Part shown: in pieces, positions 33,882 to 42,376 of the stretch
How the letters are laid out: each line of letters begins with the position of its first letter
Numbering within the stretch: position 1 is the stretch's first letter
Origin: Spirochaetales bacterium UBA4629
GTDB taxonomy: Bacteria > Spirochaetota > Spirochaetia > Sphaerochaetales > Sphaerochaetaceae
Reading direction: 5' to 3'
NCBI GenBank assembly: GCA_002406055.1
Contig: DHMZ01000098.1
Coordinates: forward strand, 1 to 64,000
DNA: 64,000 bases
Notes under the pieces: generated by a model
Database searches by the model: none
What the model was told of the DNA's origin: nothing
What the model saw: only the letters and a program-made list of their open reading frames with translations
Program-made: the position numbers and the translations under genes

Positions 33882-34552
33882 ACTTTTGTTACAACACCAT
33901 CACAAAAGTTATAAATATTATCCGCATATGAGATTAATCTATTATCATGTGTAGAAATAATTGTGACTGTATTATTTTTCACCGTAAGTTCTTTAATTTC
34001 TTCCATTGTTATGATTGATCTTTCCCCATCAAGATTAGCCGTCGGCTCATCCAAAAGTAAGACATGAGGAGACTTTAACATAGCTCGTGCAATGGCAACA
34101 CGTTGTCTCTGTCCACCAGAAAGATCACAGGCTTTCCTTTTAATTTCTTTTTGCAACCCAAAATCTAAGATGAGAGTTCTTGCCCTATCATAATAATCTT
34201 TTTCTTTCCGTGCTAAATTACCAACTCTAATGCTTAAGAGAATATTATCCCAAACAGAAAGATAATCTAACACCATATAATCCTGAGGAACTATCCCTAC
34301 TTCTTTATATCTAAAGGAACAGAGTTCTTTTTCCGGCATATTTTTTAGATTATATCCATTAACCACCACATCTCCAGATGATGGACAAAGTTCTCCTCCA
34401 ATTATTTTGAGAGCCGTACTCTTTCCAGAGCCACTTGGCCCCATAAAAAATGAAATTGTACCTTCTGTCGCATTAATTGAAATTTCTTTTAGTGCACAAA
34501 TGACTTCGTTTCCAGTCCTGTAATATTTTGATAGCTTTTCACATTTTACCAT
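33878..34552 (-). CDS. ABC ATPase of the MacB/LolD type
   Basis: 224 residues. Walker A FMGPSGSGKST, Q loop VPQDYM, signature LSGGQRQRVAIARAM, Walker B VLLLDEPTANLD and switch His in ISTHDN are all intact. By sequence type it energises FtsX-fold permeases such as MacB or LolCE, and two such permeases are encoded just upstream. The gene order permease-permease-LolA-like-ATPase makes one transport complex likely. Confidence 0.88.
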   Translation of the reverse strand: MVKCEKLSKYYRTGNEVICALKEISINATEGTISFFMGPSGSGKSTALKIIGGELCPSSGDVVVNGYNLKNMPEKELCSFRYKEVGIVPQDYMVLDYLSVWDNILLSIRVGNLARKEKDYYDRARTLILDFGLQKEIKRKACDLSGGQRQRVAIARAMLKSPHVLLLDEPTANLDGERSIITMEEIKELTVKNNTVTIISTHDNRLISYADNIYNFCDGVVTKV

Positions 34553-34563
34553 TTCTATACTCT

Positions 34564-35274
34564 CTAATTATCATTACTCATTGCTATTATCTCTTTTAGT
34601 TTTTCAACAGTAAAAGGACCATAAAACAAGCCTATACCGCTTATGTTTTTGCTTTCCTTAAACAATATTTTTCCAGAATAGAAAAGATTTGAAAGGAAGA
34701 AACATTCATCTCTTGGAATTTCTACACCATCAACTATCCTCCAAGAATTAATCCAATGACATAGCAATACTTTGTCGTTCTTGTAAACTATTTTTCTTGC
34801 ATATGTATCAAAAAGTTCATATTCAATGATAAATCTTTCTTTAGAATTTACACTTTTAAGAACGACTCTATTATCCCTTTCTTCTATAATTTGATAATTA
34901 TTACTGATACTCCCATCTTCTTCAAATTCCGATGGATAATAATCAATAAAAACGATAGATTGAGAAGGAATAAAACATTTGTAAAATTGGCTATTTTTTA
35001 TCAACCATATATTTATTTTTGAACTATCTAAAACATAAAAATTGTGTCTTCCTTGTTCAAAAAACGAATAAGTATTCCCTTTTTCTAATATTGTTGTTTT
35101 GCTTATTGTAGGAACAGAATCAAAAGAAAACTCCCCTTCAATCGTTTTTAAACTAAACTGAGAACATTCCATATAAGAAACATCAGGATAAAACAAATCT
35201 AAAACATTTGCAGAAAGAATATGTGTTGAAAAAAGAAATAATGTAATTCCAATAAAGAATTTTTTCATATTCAT
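34564..35274 (-). CDS. LolA-like outer-membrane lipoprotein-sorting protein
   Basis: 236 residues with a signal peptide (MKKFFIGITLFLFSTHILSA). The mature part is strand-rich, ending in a WRIVDGVEIPRDECFFL segment that resembles the closing strands of LolA/LolB-type proteins found in spirochaetes beside FtsX-type ABC systems. Such proteins carry lipoproteins across the periplasm. The identification is by fold pattern and neighbours, not a firm motif. The start overlaps the permease stop (ATGA), so it is translated with it. Confidence 0.55.
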   Translation of the reverse strand: MNMKKFFIGITLFLFSTHILSANVLDLFYPDVSYMECSQFSLKTIEGEFSFDSVPTISKTTILEKGNTYSFFEQGRHNFYVLDSSKINIWLIKNSQFYKCFIPSQSIVFIDYYPSEFEEDGSISNNYQIIEERDNRVVLKSVNSKERFIIEYELFDTYARKIVYKNDKVLLCHWINSWRIVDGVEIPRDECFFLSNLFYSGKILFKESKNISGIGLFYGPFTVEKLKEIIAMSNDN

Positions 35275-36545
35275 TTTTCCCTTCTTTGTGTCTTTCTCAA
35301 AAAAACAAAATCAGTCAAAAAAGTTAAAATGTATATTCCAACAAAAAATACAGCAAAAAGTACAGCAACATAAAGAATTATACCAGAAGTATCATATTTT
35401 CCATCTAAAGAGAATAAATCTCTCATATATAAATCTTCTCCAAAAACTAACTGAGCCCCTTTCGGTGAATATAAGCTAGATAAAAATAATAAAAAACCAG
35501 TTATAACTAATGTCATCAATACAAGAAGAATAAAAAGTATTAATTTTTCCTCAAATAAGATTTTTATTTGTTTTGCATTCTTCATCCCAAGAGTAGAATT
35601 TAAGGAAAATTCTTTTTCCCTTAATTTTAAAATTGATACTTCGGTAAAAACCAACGATATACATATTGATACAATCAATAAAACTCCATATTTGATAATA
35701 AAAATCTTTGGTCCATTCAATCTATCAATTTCATTTACTAGATCTGTGTTGTAATGATTCGACAGCAAACTAACTGTATTATTAGAAGAAAAAGACTTAG
35801 AACTGTAGTCATAAGAGTATGCTGTTTGAAATACTCTTTTCCCATTTTTATTTAGATATAACTGAGCTGAGTTAAGTATTTTTTTTAATTGTCCTTTAGT
35901 AATTAGCTCTGTTTCTCGTCTTATATAGCTTTTAAAGAATTTTTCAGCATTTAATTCTCCATCATAATTAAAAATTGCTTTTACAATGCAATTATTTCTT
36001 TCTAATCCTTGTAAAGACGCAATTTCCCAATACAAATCTTCTGAAACAAGTGCTTCATGTATGCCAACAGATTCCCCCATTGCCCGTTTTTTATCTGTTG
36101 TAATGAAAATCTCATATCCTTCATCTGTATGGGAATCATAAATAATCGAACTATTTAATGGAACAACACCTCCTAGTAATAAAACTTCATTTTTTTCCAG
36201 GTCATTTCTAGGTTGAATATTTAAATACTCTCGTTTTCCATTATCACATTCAATATAAACACTTACTGTAGGATACAGAAAATGGAAGCTTGTTATCTCA
36301 ATACTGTTTTCTTTTTCACATTCAGAAATAATATCCTTAAATAATGACTCCGAAATAATACATGCTGGGTCTATACGAAGGTCTCCAGCAACAGCTGACT
36401 TATAGTAATAGAAAGCTGCTTCTGACATATTTGTTTCAATAGCAGCAAAAAAAGATATTAATGATATAAATAGAGATGAGAAAATAATAAAAAAGATATA
36501 CTTTTTTAAATAACGATTAAAAGGTTTTAAAAGAGCTATACTCAT
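35271..36545 (-). CDS. FtsX/MacB-type ABC permease 2
   Basis: About 424 residues from ATG 36543-36545 (AGAGGTG upstream); the longer frame would overlap the previous gene by 55 bases. One membrane segment near the N-terminus, a periplasmic domain of about 250 residues, and three C-terminal segments, the first with VSICISLVFTEVSILKLREK and then SLNSTLGMKNAKQIKIL, typical of FtsX-fold permeases. This is the LolC/LolE-like topology. It is paired with the permease encoded 2 bases upstream and the ATPase downstream. Confidence 0.8.
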   Translation of the reverse strand: MSIALLKPFNRYLKKYIFFIIFSSLFISLISFFAAIETNMSEAAFYYYKSAVAGDLRIDPACIISESLFKDIISECEKENSIEITSFHFLYPTVSVYIECDNGKREYLNIQPRNDLEKNEVLLLGGVVPLNSSIIYDSHTDEGYEIFITTDKKRAMGESVGIHEALVSEDLYWEIASLQGLERNNCIVKAIFNYDGELNAEKFFKSYIRRETELITKGQLKKILNSAQLYLNKNGKRVFQTAYSYDYSSKSFSSNNTVSLLSNHYNTDLVNEIDRLNGPKIFIIKYGVLLIVSICISLVFTEVSILKLREKEFSLNSTLGMKNAKQIKILFEEKLILFILLVLMTLVITGFLLFLSSLYSPKGAQLVFGEDLYMRDLFSLDGKYDTSGIILYVAVLFAVFFVGIYILTFLTDFVFLRKTQRREK

Positions 36546-36547
36546 TT

Positions 36548-37999
36548 CTATTTCACCTCTAAATCCATTTTTTCTACTGTATTTTTCTTTATAAACAACC
36601 AAGTTGCCAGAGAAGATGAAATAATAAAAAAAACAAATTCAAGAATTATAAAATAAAGAGAGGAAAGAATAACTTGTCGAAGGGCAACGTGTAGATAACC
36701 AGTATATTCCTTACTTATAACTGAAAAAGAACAAAAGATTGTTATACAATATATAAGTAATAATGGAATAGTAAATGGGATATACAAAGAATAAAATATT
36801 CTGTTTCTTTTACACCCCTGGATATATAGCAAAGATACAACTTCATTCTGATAATTAAGTATTCTTCCTAGGAGGAAAAATCCTCCACATACAAGTATTA
36901 TTGAAGATAGAACACAAAGTATTATTCCATAAATTGATATTGTCTTGACTATTTCTGGAATTCTAGAAACGCTGATAGAGGCAGAAAATGTATCAGCTAT
37001 TGCCAAGCTTTTATTATGTCTTAAAAGCGTTGTCTTAAATCTATTTATATCCTTGCTTCTAACCCATATATTTTGATAATCAGCAGGAATAACAGAAAAT
37101 GATGGTAACACTCTTATGTCAGCAATAATCTTTGAGATATCTGTAGATTCTGAAGTTTGGTCATAACTATATTCTGTATAAATGGTCGCCGAAAACAATT
37201 CCCTATAGAACTCCATATCAATAAAAATAAGTTTTGTTTCTGGAATATAGTCCAAAGAATCTTTCCAATCATTTTCAGAAAAAGAATAATCCTTTTGGGG
37301 TATTCTAAAAAACCCAGCTATTGGTACATCAATAACATTACCAATAAAAGATGAACCTCGATTCTCAGACACCAATAATAGAACAGAATCATCATCCTGA
37401 TCTATTTTTAAATCATTAGCAATTTTTTCTGAGAGAAAAACTCCTTTTTTATTTGTTAAATTGTAGAATTCATAGCTATTTGCTTCTTCAAAGTATTGAA
37501 CAAGACAATTAGAATTTATTCCATATAGCATATTTCCTGAGAAATCACCTGAAGACAGAGAATGCACCGAACTATATTCTATCCCACTATCGTCAAAATA
37601 TTGTTCTATTTTGTTGTAATTAACTCGATTATATTTAGAACTATCAATACTACTTTTTGAGGTATTTGCTATAATGAGGTGATGTATATTTCTACTCGCA
37701 ACTGCCATTGCCTTTACGCCATCAATAGTATTTAATTCATCCACTATTTCGTCTGCATCAAAAATAAATGAATTTGAACTTGAAGGAACAAGTCCCAAAG
37801 AACCATCACTATGCGAAGATGTAATATCTATAGGAGAAATGACATAATCGCCTACTATTTCGTTTTTATTTAATACCAGACTATTAGAAGACTTAATATG
37901 CAACATATATAATGAAAAAGAGAACAGTATTACAAAGGAGATAAATAGAATATAGAAAAAAAGCAACAAATACTTTGGAAACAATATTATCCTTTTCAT
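36548..37999 (-). CDS. FtsX/MacB-type ABC permease 1
   Basis: 483 residues: an N-terminal membrane segment, a periplasmic domain of about 320 residues, and three C-terminal segments (IYGIILCVLSSIILVCGGFF; then LLYIQGCKRNRIF, the cytosolic coupling stretch). Same topology as permease 2 but diverged from it, suggesting a LolC/LolE-like heterodimer. It starts 9 bases after the first radical SAM gene, so maturation and export genes are on one transcript. Confidence 0.8.
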   Translation of the reverse strand: MKRIILFPKYLLLFFYILFISFVILFSFSLYMLHIKSSNSLVLNKNEIVGDYVISPIDITSSHSDGSLGLVPSSSNSFIFDADEIVDELNTIDGVKAMAVASRNIHHLIIANTSKSSIDSSKYNRVNYNKIEQYFDDSGIEYSSVHSLSSGDFSGNMLYGINSNCLVQYFEEANSYEFYNLTNKKGVFLSEKIANDLKIDQDDDSVLLLVSENRGSSFIGNVIDVPIAGFFRIPQKDYSFSENDWKDSLDYIPETKLIFIDMEFYRELFSATIYTEYSYDQTSESTDISKIIADIRVLPSFSVIPADYQNIWVRSKDINRFKTTLLRHNKSLAIADTFSASISVSRIPEIVKTISIYGIILCVLSSIILVCGGFFLLGRILNYQNEVVSLLYIQGCKRNRIFYSLYIPFTIPLLLIYCITIFCSFSVISKEYTGYLHVALRQVILSSLYFIILEFVFFIISSSLATWLFIKKNTVEKMDLEVK

Positions 38000-38008
38000 A
38001 TTTATTTT

Positions 38009-39466
38009 TCATCCAATTCTAAATTCTTCAAACCTTGCTTTTGGACATCTCACATCAGGCATTTCTGTAACACCGAAATACTCTCTGCAATATCTAAGGC
38101 ACCTACTATACTTTCTATGGCAAATATTGTAATCATCTTCAGGACAATCATAACAAGGTATCCCTGGTGCAAATTCTTCGCGTTTTGGGGGGCTTAACCA
38201 GTTTTTTAATCTCTGACCATTCCACCATTGCATTAAATCTTCCTTAGACAAGTCACCAATAATATATTTTTCATTATATGGAAGTTGTTCACATACGGTT
38301 ACTTCTCCATTAGGAAGCATTGTTACAGCAAATCTCCCTGCATTGCATACAGACCTTTTTTCAAACATATTTGTACAATTTTCTACTGGGTTTGCAAATT
38401 GAGGAGAATACCCTCCTCCAACTATTGTCATGTTTGGATATTTCTTTTTTGCTTTTGCAATAATTTCGGATGCTTTCTTCATTTGCTCACAGGACGGAAA
38501 CAAAACATCCTTATGTCTAGCTCCACTCCTACCATAACCGACCAATTGAACATGCTTTACACCTAAAGAAGCTACAAAATCAAAATACTGTTCCACATAA
38601 TCAGCATTATATGAGGTAAGAACACTTTTTAATCTGACGTCAATGCCTCTAGATATCATATACTTAATCATCTTTACACATGATCCAAAATATCCAAGTG
38701 GAGCATGAATAATCTTTTCAACTATTTCGGCATGGTTACTATCAAGGCTAATTTGGATTCTATCTAACCCAGCATTATTTATTAATTTATCAATTCTTTC
38801 TTCTGACAATATGCTTTTTGTAGATAAAGAATAAAACAAGCCTATTTTATGAAGGTATTCCATTATTTCATCAATATCTGGCCTTAGCATAGGATCTCCA
38901 CCTGTAAGCATAACAGATTGGCAACCATTCTCTTTAAATTGTAATAAAACTTCTTTTAATCTCTGTAGAGGTATAAATTCAGAAATCTCATCTAAAGGAT
39001 GGTAACAGTATTCACATCCAAACCTACAACTTGTTGTTACATTGAAATTAAGAGAAAGAGGTGCATCTAATCGCAAGTCACCATTCTTCATGTCAAAAAC
39101 ATTTTTACCGATTAAGAGAGAACTTGGATCAACTCTATCACTATACTTTATTCTTTCTTCCTGAGTTAATGTTTCTGAATCTATCAATAAATCATCTATT
39201 CTTATCCAAGATTTTATTTTTCCTATAGCTTTTTCAACATTAAAACTCTTATGGTTATTTCCAAAAATTAATAAGAAATCTCTTTCAACTTCATCTACAG
39301 TTCTATTACCATCAAACAAAAGAAGGAAAATAGAATCAAACGGGGAGATAGGACAGATTTTATCAGGACTATGAAAAAAAGAATCTATCCTAAAAAGAAC
39401 ATTTCTTGTTTTATTAGGGATAATTACTATTTCAGGATTTAATATATATTTAGTTTTTCTATTCAT
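38009..39466 (-). CDS. Radical SAM/SPASM peptide maturase 1 with PqqD-like leader-binding domain
   Basis: 485 residues. Residues about 30-100 resemble a PqqD/RRE domain (SIFLLLFDGNRTVDEVERDF). The radical SAM core has CRFGCEYC (near 150) and LTGGDPMLR. The SPASM region has auxiliary ligands from SVCNAGRF and VTVCEQ on to CYDCPEDDYNIC, and extra Cys in SRCLRYC and VRCPKA. The ATG overlaps the stop of the CXXX-repeat peptide gene by one base (TGATG), the strongest evidence that this peptide is its substrate. Expected chemistry is Cys-based thioether crosslinks; the exact linkage cannot be read from sequence. Confidence 0.88.
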   Translation of the reverse strand: MNRKTKYILNPEIVIIPNKTRNVLFRIDSFFHSPDKICPISPFDSIFLLLFDGNRTVDEVERDFLLIFGNNHKSFNVEKAIGKIKSWIRIDDLLIDSETLTQEERIKYSDRVDPSSLLIGKNVFDMKNGDLRLDAPLSLNFNVTTSCRFGCEYCYHPLDEISEFIPLQRLKEVLLQFKENGCQSVMLTGGDPMLRPDIDEIMEYLHKIGLFYSLSTKSILSEERIDKLINNAGLDRIQISLDSNHAEIVEKIIHAPLGYFGSCVKMIKYMISRGIDVRLKSVLTSYNADYVEQYFDFVASLGVKHVQLVGYGRSGARHKDVLFPSCEQMKKASEIIAKAKKKYPNMTIVGGGYSPQFANPVENCTNMFEKRSVCNAGRFAVTMLPNGEVTVCEQLPYNEKYIIGDLSKEDLMQWWNGQRLKNWLSPPKREEFAPGIPCYDCPEDDYNICHRKYSRCLRYCREYFGVTEMPDVRCPKARFEEFRIG

Positions 39467-39756
39467 CAGAAGCTAGCAATTTCTACCGCACCAGAGGCAG
39501 TGCATAAAGTTGGACAAGATGAAGTATAGAGTCCGGAGCAACTATCAGAACATGCAGCAGCACAATTATCAGAACAATGACCTGTTGATGCAAGAGAACA
39601 TGCATCGGTACAAGAAGAACACCCATCAGAAGAACATCCTGTAGAACAGTTATCAGAGCAAGACGATGAGCATCCAGTGCTACATGAAAAACAAAAAGAT
39701 GTGAGTCCTACACTGCCCTCACAAAGTTCATTACCAATTAACTTATCAATTGACAT
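39466..39756 (-). CDS. Candidate RiPP precursor 1, CXXX-repeat peptide with 16 Cys
   Basis: 96 residues. Residues 1-21 form a short leader-like part (MSIDKLIGNELCEGSVGLTS). From Cys22 the sequence is almost only Cys, Ser, Thr, Gly, Asp and Ala. Cys at 25, 29, 33, 37, 41 and again at 61, 65, 69, 73 recur every four residues, plus 46, 49, 53, 81 and 85. The tail is ASGAVEIASF. CXXX-repeat targets of radical SAM maturases are a described RiPP type, as I recall from TIGRFAM names. It has no signal peptide, a good ribosome site (GGAGG, 7 bases) and a strong promoter, and is translationally coupled to its maturase. No double-glycine cleavage site is visible. Confidence 0.8.
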   Translation of the reverse strand: MSIDKLIGNELCEGSVGLTSFCFSCSTGCSSSCSDNCSTGCSSDGCSSCTDACSLASTGHCSDNCAAACSDSCSGLYTSSCPTLCTASGAVEIASF

Positions 39757-39788
39757 TGTTCATCCTCCAAATCATCAATAGATATTTT

Positions 39789-39817
39789 TTTATAATATCA
39801 AGGGTTTTCATTTTCAA
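39789..39817 (-). promoter_or_regulatory. Promoter of the RiPP locus
   Basis: Minus strand TTGAAA (39817-39812), exactly 17 bases, TATAAA (39794-39789), about 33 bases before the precursor 1 ATG. Confidence 0.75.
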
Positions 39818-39899
39818 TTGTTTGTAAGGACAATTTAAAATTGTAATTCTACTGTTACGTTAATTTAAATAAAAAAAACAGACACTCTTATTAATAAAT

Positions 39900-39925
39900 G
39901 CCTACCTTACATAACTAAGATAGGC
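39900..39925 (-). terminator. Terminator-like hairpin after lnt
   Basis: Minus strand GCCTATCTTA-GTTATG-TAAGGTAGGC, a 10-pair stem, 25 bases after the lnt stop, followed by A+T-rich sequence but only a late T run. It separates lnt from the RiPP promoter. Confidence 0.65.
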
Positions 39926-39950
39926 AATAATTATAATCCAAATAGTTTGT

Positions 39951-41627
39951 TTATCTATTCTTCTTCTCTTTCACTGTTAAATAGACTTCATATCCTTTCT
40001 TTACTACAAAGAAAACAAGCGAAGCTACGCTTATCCAAATAAAAATATGAACAAATAAATCGATATGCTCTACATAGAATGTGTTAGGATTATTTTCACT
40101 TTTATATACAGGAACATCATATATATGGTAGCCCATTGTAAATGGCTCCATAGGGTCAACTATCTCACCTGTAGGAAGAATAAGACATGTAATTCCACTA
40201 TTAGTTCCTCTAACCATACTCTTTCTTGTTTCTACAGACCTAAAAGCAGCAATCTCGGCATGTTGCCACTCTGCGGATGCTTTCTTTGACCAATTATCAT
40301 TAGTCATATTAATGATTAAATCTGCTCCGTTTTTGACAAAGAGAGCATCTAGAGAGCTGAAAGAATCCTCATAGCATATTGGTGTTGAGAATTTAACTCC
40401 ATTAAGATCAAATACAGTAGATTCTGTACCAGGAATCCACCAGTTATAATCCATAGACTTCAATAGTTTATAAAGCCATGGCAATTGCTTTTCGTATGGG
40501 AAGTGTTCTGTAAATGGCACTAGGTGTTGCTTTACATACTCCCCTTCTATTTTGCCATCTTTAAAGAGAACAACTGTATTGTACTCTTCGCTATTTTTAT
40601 TTCCTTCCTCATCATATGGTGGCTTACTTTCATCTTTAATAACAGACTTAGGGTTACCTGTTAATAGTGGAACTTTGATAGATTCAGCGTACTCAACAAA
40701 ATCTAAAGTTAAATCATGAATATCTTCCCAAACGGTACCTTCTGCGCTGTATTTTGTATGCCAGCTAATAGACGGAACAAAAGCTGTTTCAGACCAAACA
40801 ACTAAATCTGGATTATATTGTAATGATTCTGTTGTATATCGCTTTAAGTTATTAAAGTTGTTTCTATATGTTCTGTATCCGCCCTTCCACGAGTCATGAT
40901 TGTGCTGGATGGTTGCAATTCTTATGGTATCATCACTCTCTCTATTTTCCCAATAAGAGAGTCTATTTGCTCCATAGATGAGAGAGATAAGCACGAGAAT
41001 AAGATAAATAGAGATTTCAATAACATTACTCTTTAATCGTCTTTTTGCATCTACTTTCTCAGAATGGGCAAATGCTAAGATCCAATCGGATAAAAAGGCT
41101 TGAGGAAATATCATTAAGTATATTATTCCCCATATTCCTGTTATATCAGCTATCTGGTAGGTAATTGGGTAAGGATATAGAGCATATACAATATTGCCAT
41201 ATGGATATCCTGCAAACCATGATTCAGCAAGGTATGCATAGCTTGCCCATACGAAGCCTTTAAAAATATAGCCTTTCTTTGGAAATGCCTCATCTACGGC
41301 TTTCAATGCTAGAAAGAGCAACAACATCTCACCACCTTTAATTACAGGTGCTATTACAATAGCAAGGGCATGGAATCCCTTGAGCCAATAATTAAAGAAA
41401 AAGTAATAGATTAATCCAAAAATAAAGCCATAAAACCAAACACATCTCCATGAGGTATTCTTTATTACAGCAAATACAGGAATAAGTGCAATTAAACTTA
41501 AAAAGCCAAAACCATTAGCTGTCAAAAAGCCAGGAAAGGAAGCAGCTAATACAAATGCGGATGCTAATAAAACAAGAACCTCAGAACAAAGTGTTCCGAG
41601 GCTCCTTGGATAGTTATTTTTTTTCAA
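39951..41627 (-). CDS. lnt: Apolipoprotein N-acyltransferase
   Basis: 558 residues. The first 215 or so hold 6-7 membrane segments, then a periplasmic nitrilase domain with Glu in VVWSETAFVPS, Lys in VKQHLVPFTEHFPY and the nucleophile Cys in FSTPICYEDSF; a last membrane segment follows. It attaches the third acyl chain to lipoproteins at the inner membrane. It follows the HU gene by 16 bases. Lipoprotein maturation ties in functionally with the Lol-like genes next door, though those belong to a separate transcript. Confidence 0.92.
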   Translation of the reverse strand: MKKNNYPRSLGTLCSEVLVLLASAFVLAASFPGFLTANGFGFLSLIALIPVFAVIKNTSWRCVWFYGFIFGLIYYFFFNYWLKGFHALAIVIAPVIKGGEMLLLFLALKAVDEAFPKKGYIFKGFVWASYAYLAESWFAGYPYGNIVYALYPYPITYQIADITGIWGIIYLMIFPQAFLSDWILAFAHSEKVDAKRRLKSNVIEISIYLILVLISLIYGANRLSYWENRESDDTIRIATIQHNHDSWKGGYRTYRNNFNNLKRYTTESLQYNPDLVVWSETAFVPSISWHTKYSAEGTVWEDIHDLTLDFVEYAESIKVPLLTGNPKSVIKDESKPPYDEEGNKNSEEYNTVVLFKDGKIEGEYVKQHLVPFTEHFPYEKQLPWLYKLLKSMDYNWWIPGTESTVFDLNGVKFSTPICYEDSFSSLDALFVKNGADLIINMTNDNWSKKASAEWQHAEIAAFRSVETRKSMVRGTNSGITCLILPTGEIVDPMEPFTMGYHIYDVPVYKSENNPNTFYVEHIDLFVHIFIWISVASLVFFVVKKGYEVYLTVKEKKNR

Positions 41628-41643
41628 AGAAAACTCTCCGTAA

Positions 41644-41958
41644 TTATTCTTCTTCTACGCCACTTGTAAGGTCCCAAACAAAATCCTTGAGTTCCTTACC
41701 AGGTCTAAAGATAGCAACACCATGCCTATCGACAGCAACAACCTCACCAGTCTTTGGATTTCGTGCCTTCTCTCTACCTTTTCTGACTCTTACTTCAAAA
41801 GTACCAAAGCCTCTAAGCTCTATAATACGACCATCTTTTAAACCATCTTTGATCTCTTCAAAAAGCTCATCAATGATAAAATGTATCTCAGCTCTATTGA
41901 AACCAAGCTTGCTGTGCAAGTTTTCAATAATTGCAGCCTTTGTAAGTTTCTCTTGCAT
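41644..41958 (-). CDS. HU/IHF-family DNA-binding protein
   Basis: 104 residues, slightly longer than the 90-residue norm owing to an acidic tail (LTSGVEEE). Shows LTKAAIIENLHSKLGFNR, the ELRGFGTFEVR beta strand and the minor-groove arm RNPKTGE. Bends and compacts DNA as a dimer. It lies between rpsT and lnt, 24 bases after rpsT. Confidence 0.92.
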   Translation of the reverse strand: MQEKLTKAAIIENLHSKLGFNRAEIHFIIDELFEEIKDGLKDGRIIELRGFGTFEVRVRKGREKARNPKTGEVVAVDRHGVAIFRPGKELKDFVWDLTSGVEEE

Positions 41959-41982
41959 TTTTATTCTCCAAAGTAATTTTGG

Positions 41983-42243
41983 TTATGCTAATTTAGCAAA
42001 TGCCTGTGCCATTCTACTCTTTTTTCTGCTAGCTGTATTCTTATGAATTACACCCTTGCTTGCTGCAGAATCAAGAAGTTTTGCAGAAAGAGCTAATGCC
42101 TCTTTAGCAGCTTCTTTATCACCTGCAACTACAGCTGCATTAAACTTTTTAACTGCTGTACGGCAAGTACTCTTAGCTGCGCGGTTTCTAAGACGACGCT
42201 TAGCGTTCTGACGATCTCTCTTCTCTACGGACTTGTTAGACAT
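41983..42243 (-). CDS. rpsT: Ribosomal protein S20
   Basis: 86 residues from the ATG at 42241-42243 (GGAGG 7 bases upstream), starting MSNKSVEKRDRQNAKRRLRN. Basic helical protein with the C-terminal GVIHKNTASRKKSRMAQAF signature. Binds 16S rRNA early in 30S assembly. First gene of the rpsT-HU-lnt group; a longer in-frame start lacks a ribosome site. Confidence 0.95.
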   Translation of the reverse strand: MSNKSVEKRDRQNAKRRLRNRAAKSTCRTAVKKFNAAVVAGDKEAAKEALALSAKLLDSAASKGVIHKNTASRKKSRMAQAFAKLA

Positions 42244-42376
42244 TATATTTCCTCCAAACGTTAACAAAAAGTCAAAATAAACATATCTGTCATGTAACGA
42301 CAATTAACGAAATTATCATAATAGATAATTTGGGTCAACAGATATATCTTACTTTCATAAAAGAAATTGTAAAAAA

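Noticed and set aside
36546..36602. 55-base overlap of the two RiPP-locus permease genes
   Set aside because: It arises from a non-used upstream start; the ATG at 36545 with AGAGGTG removes the overlap.
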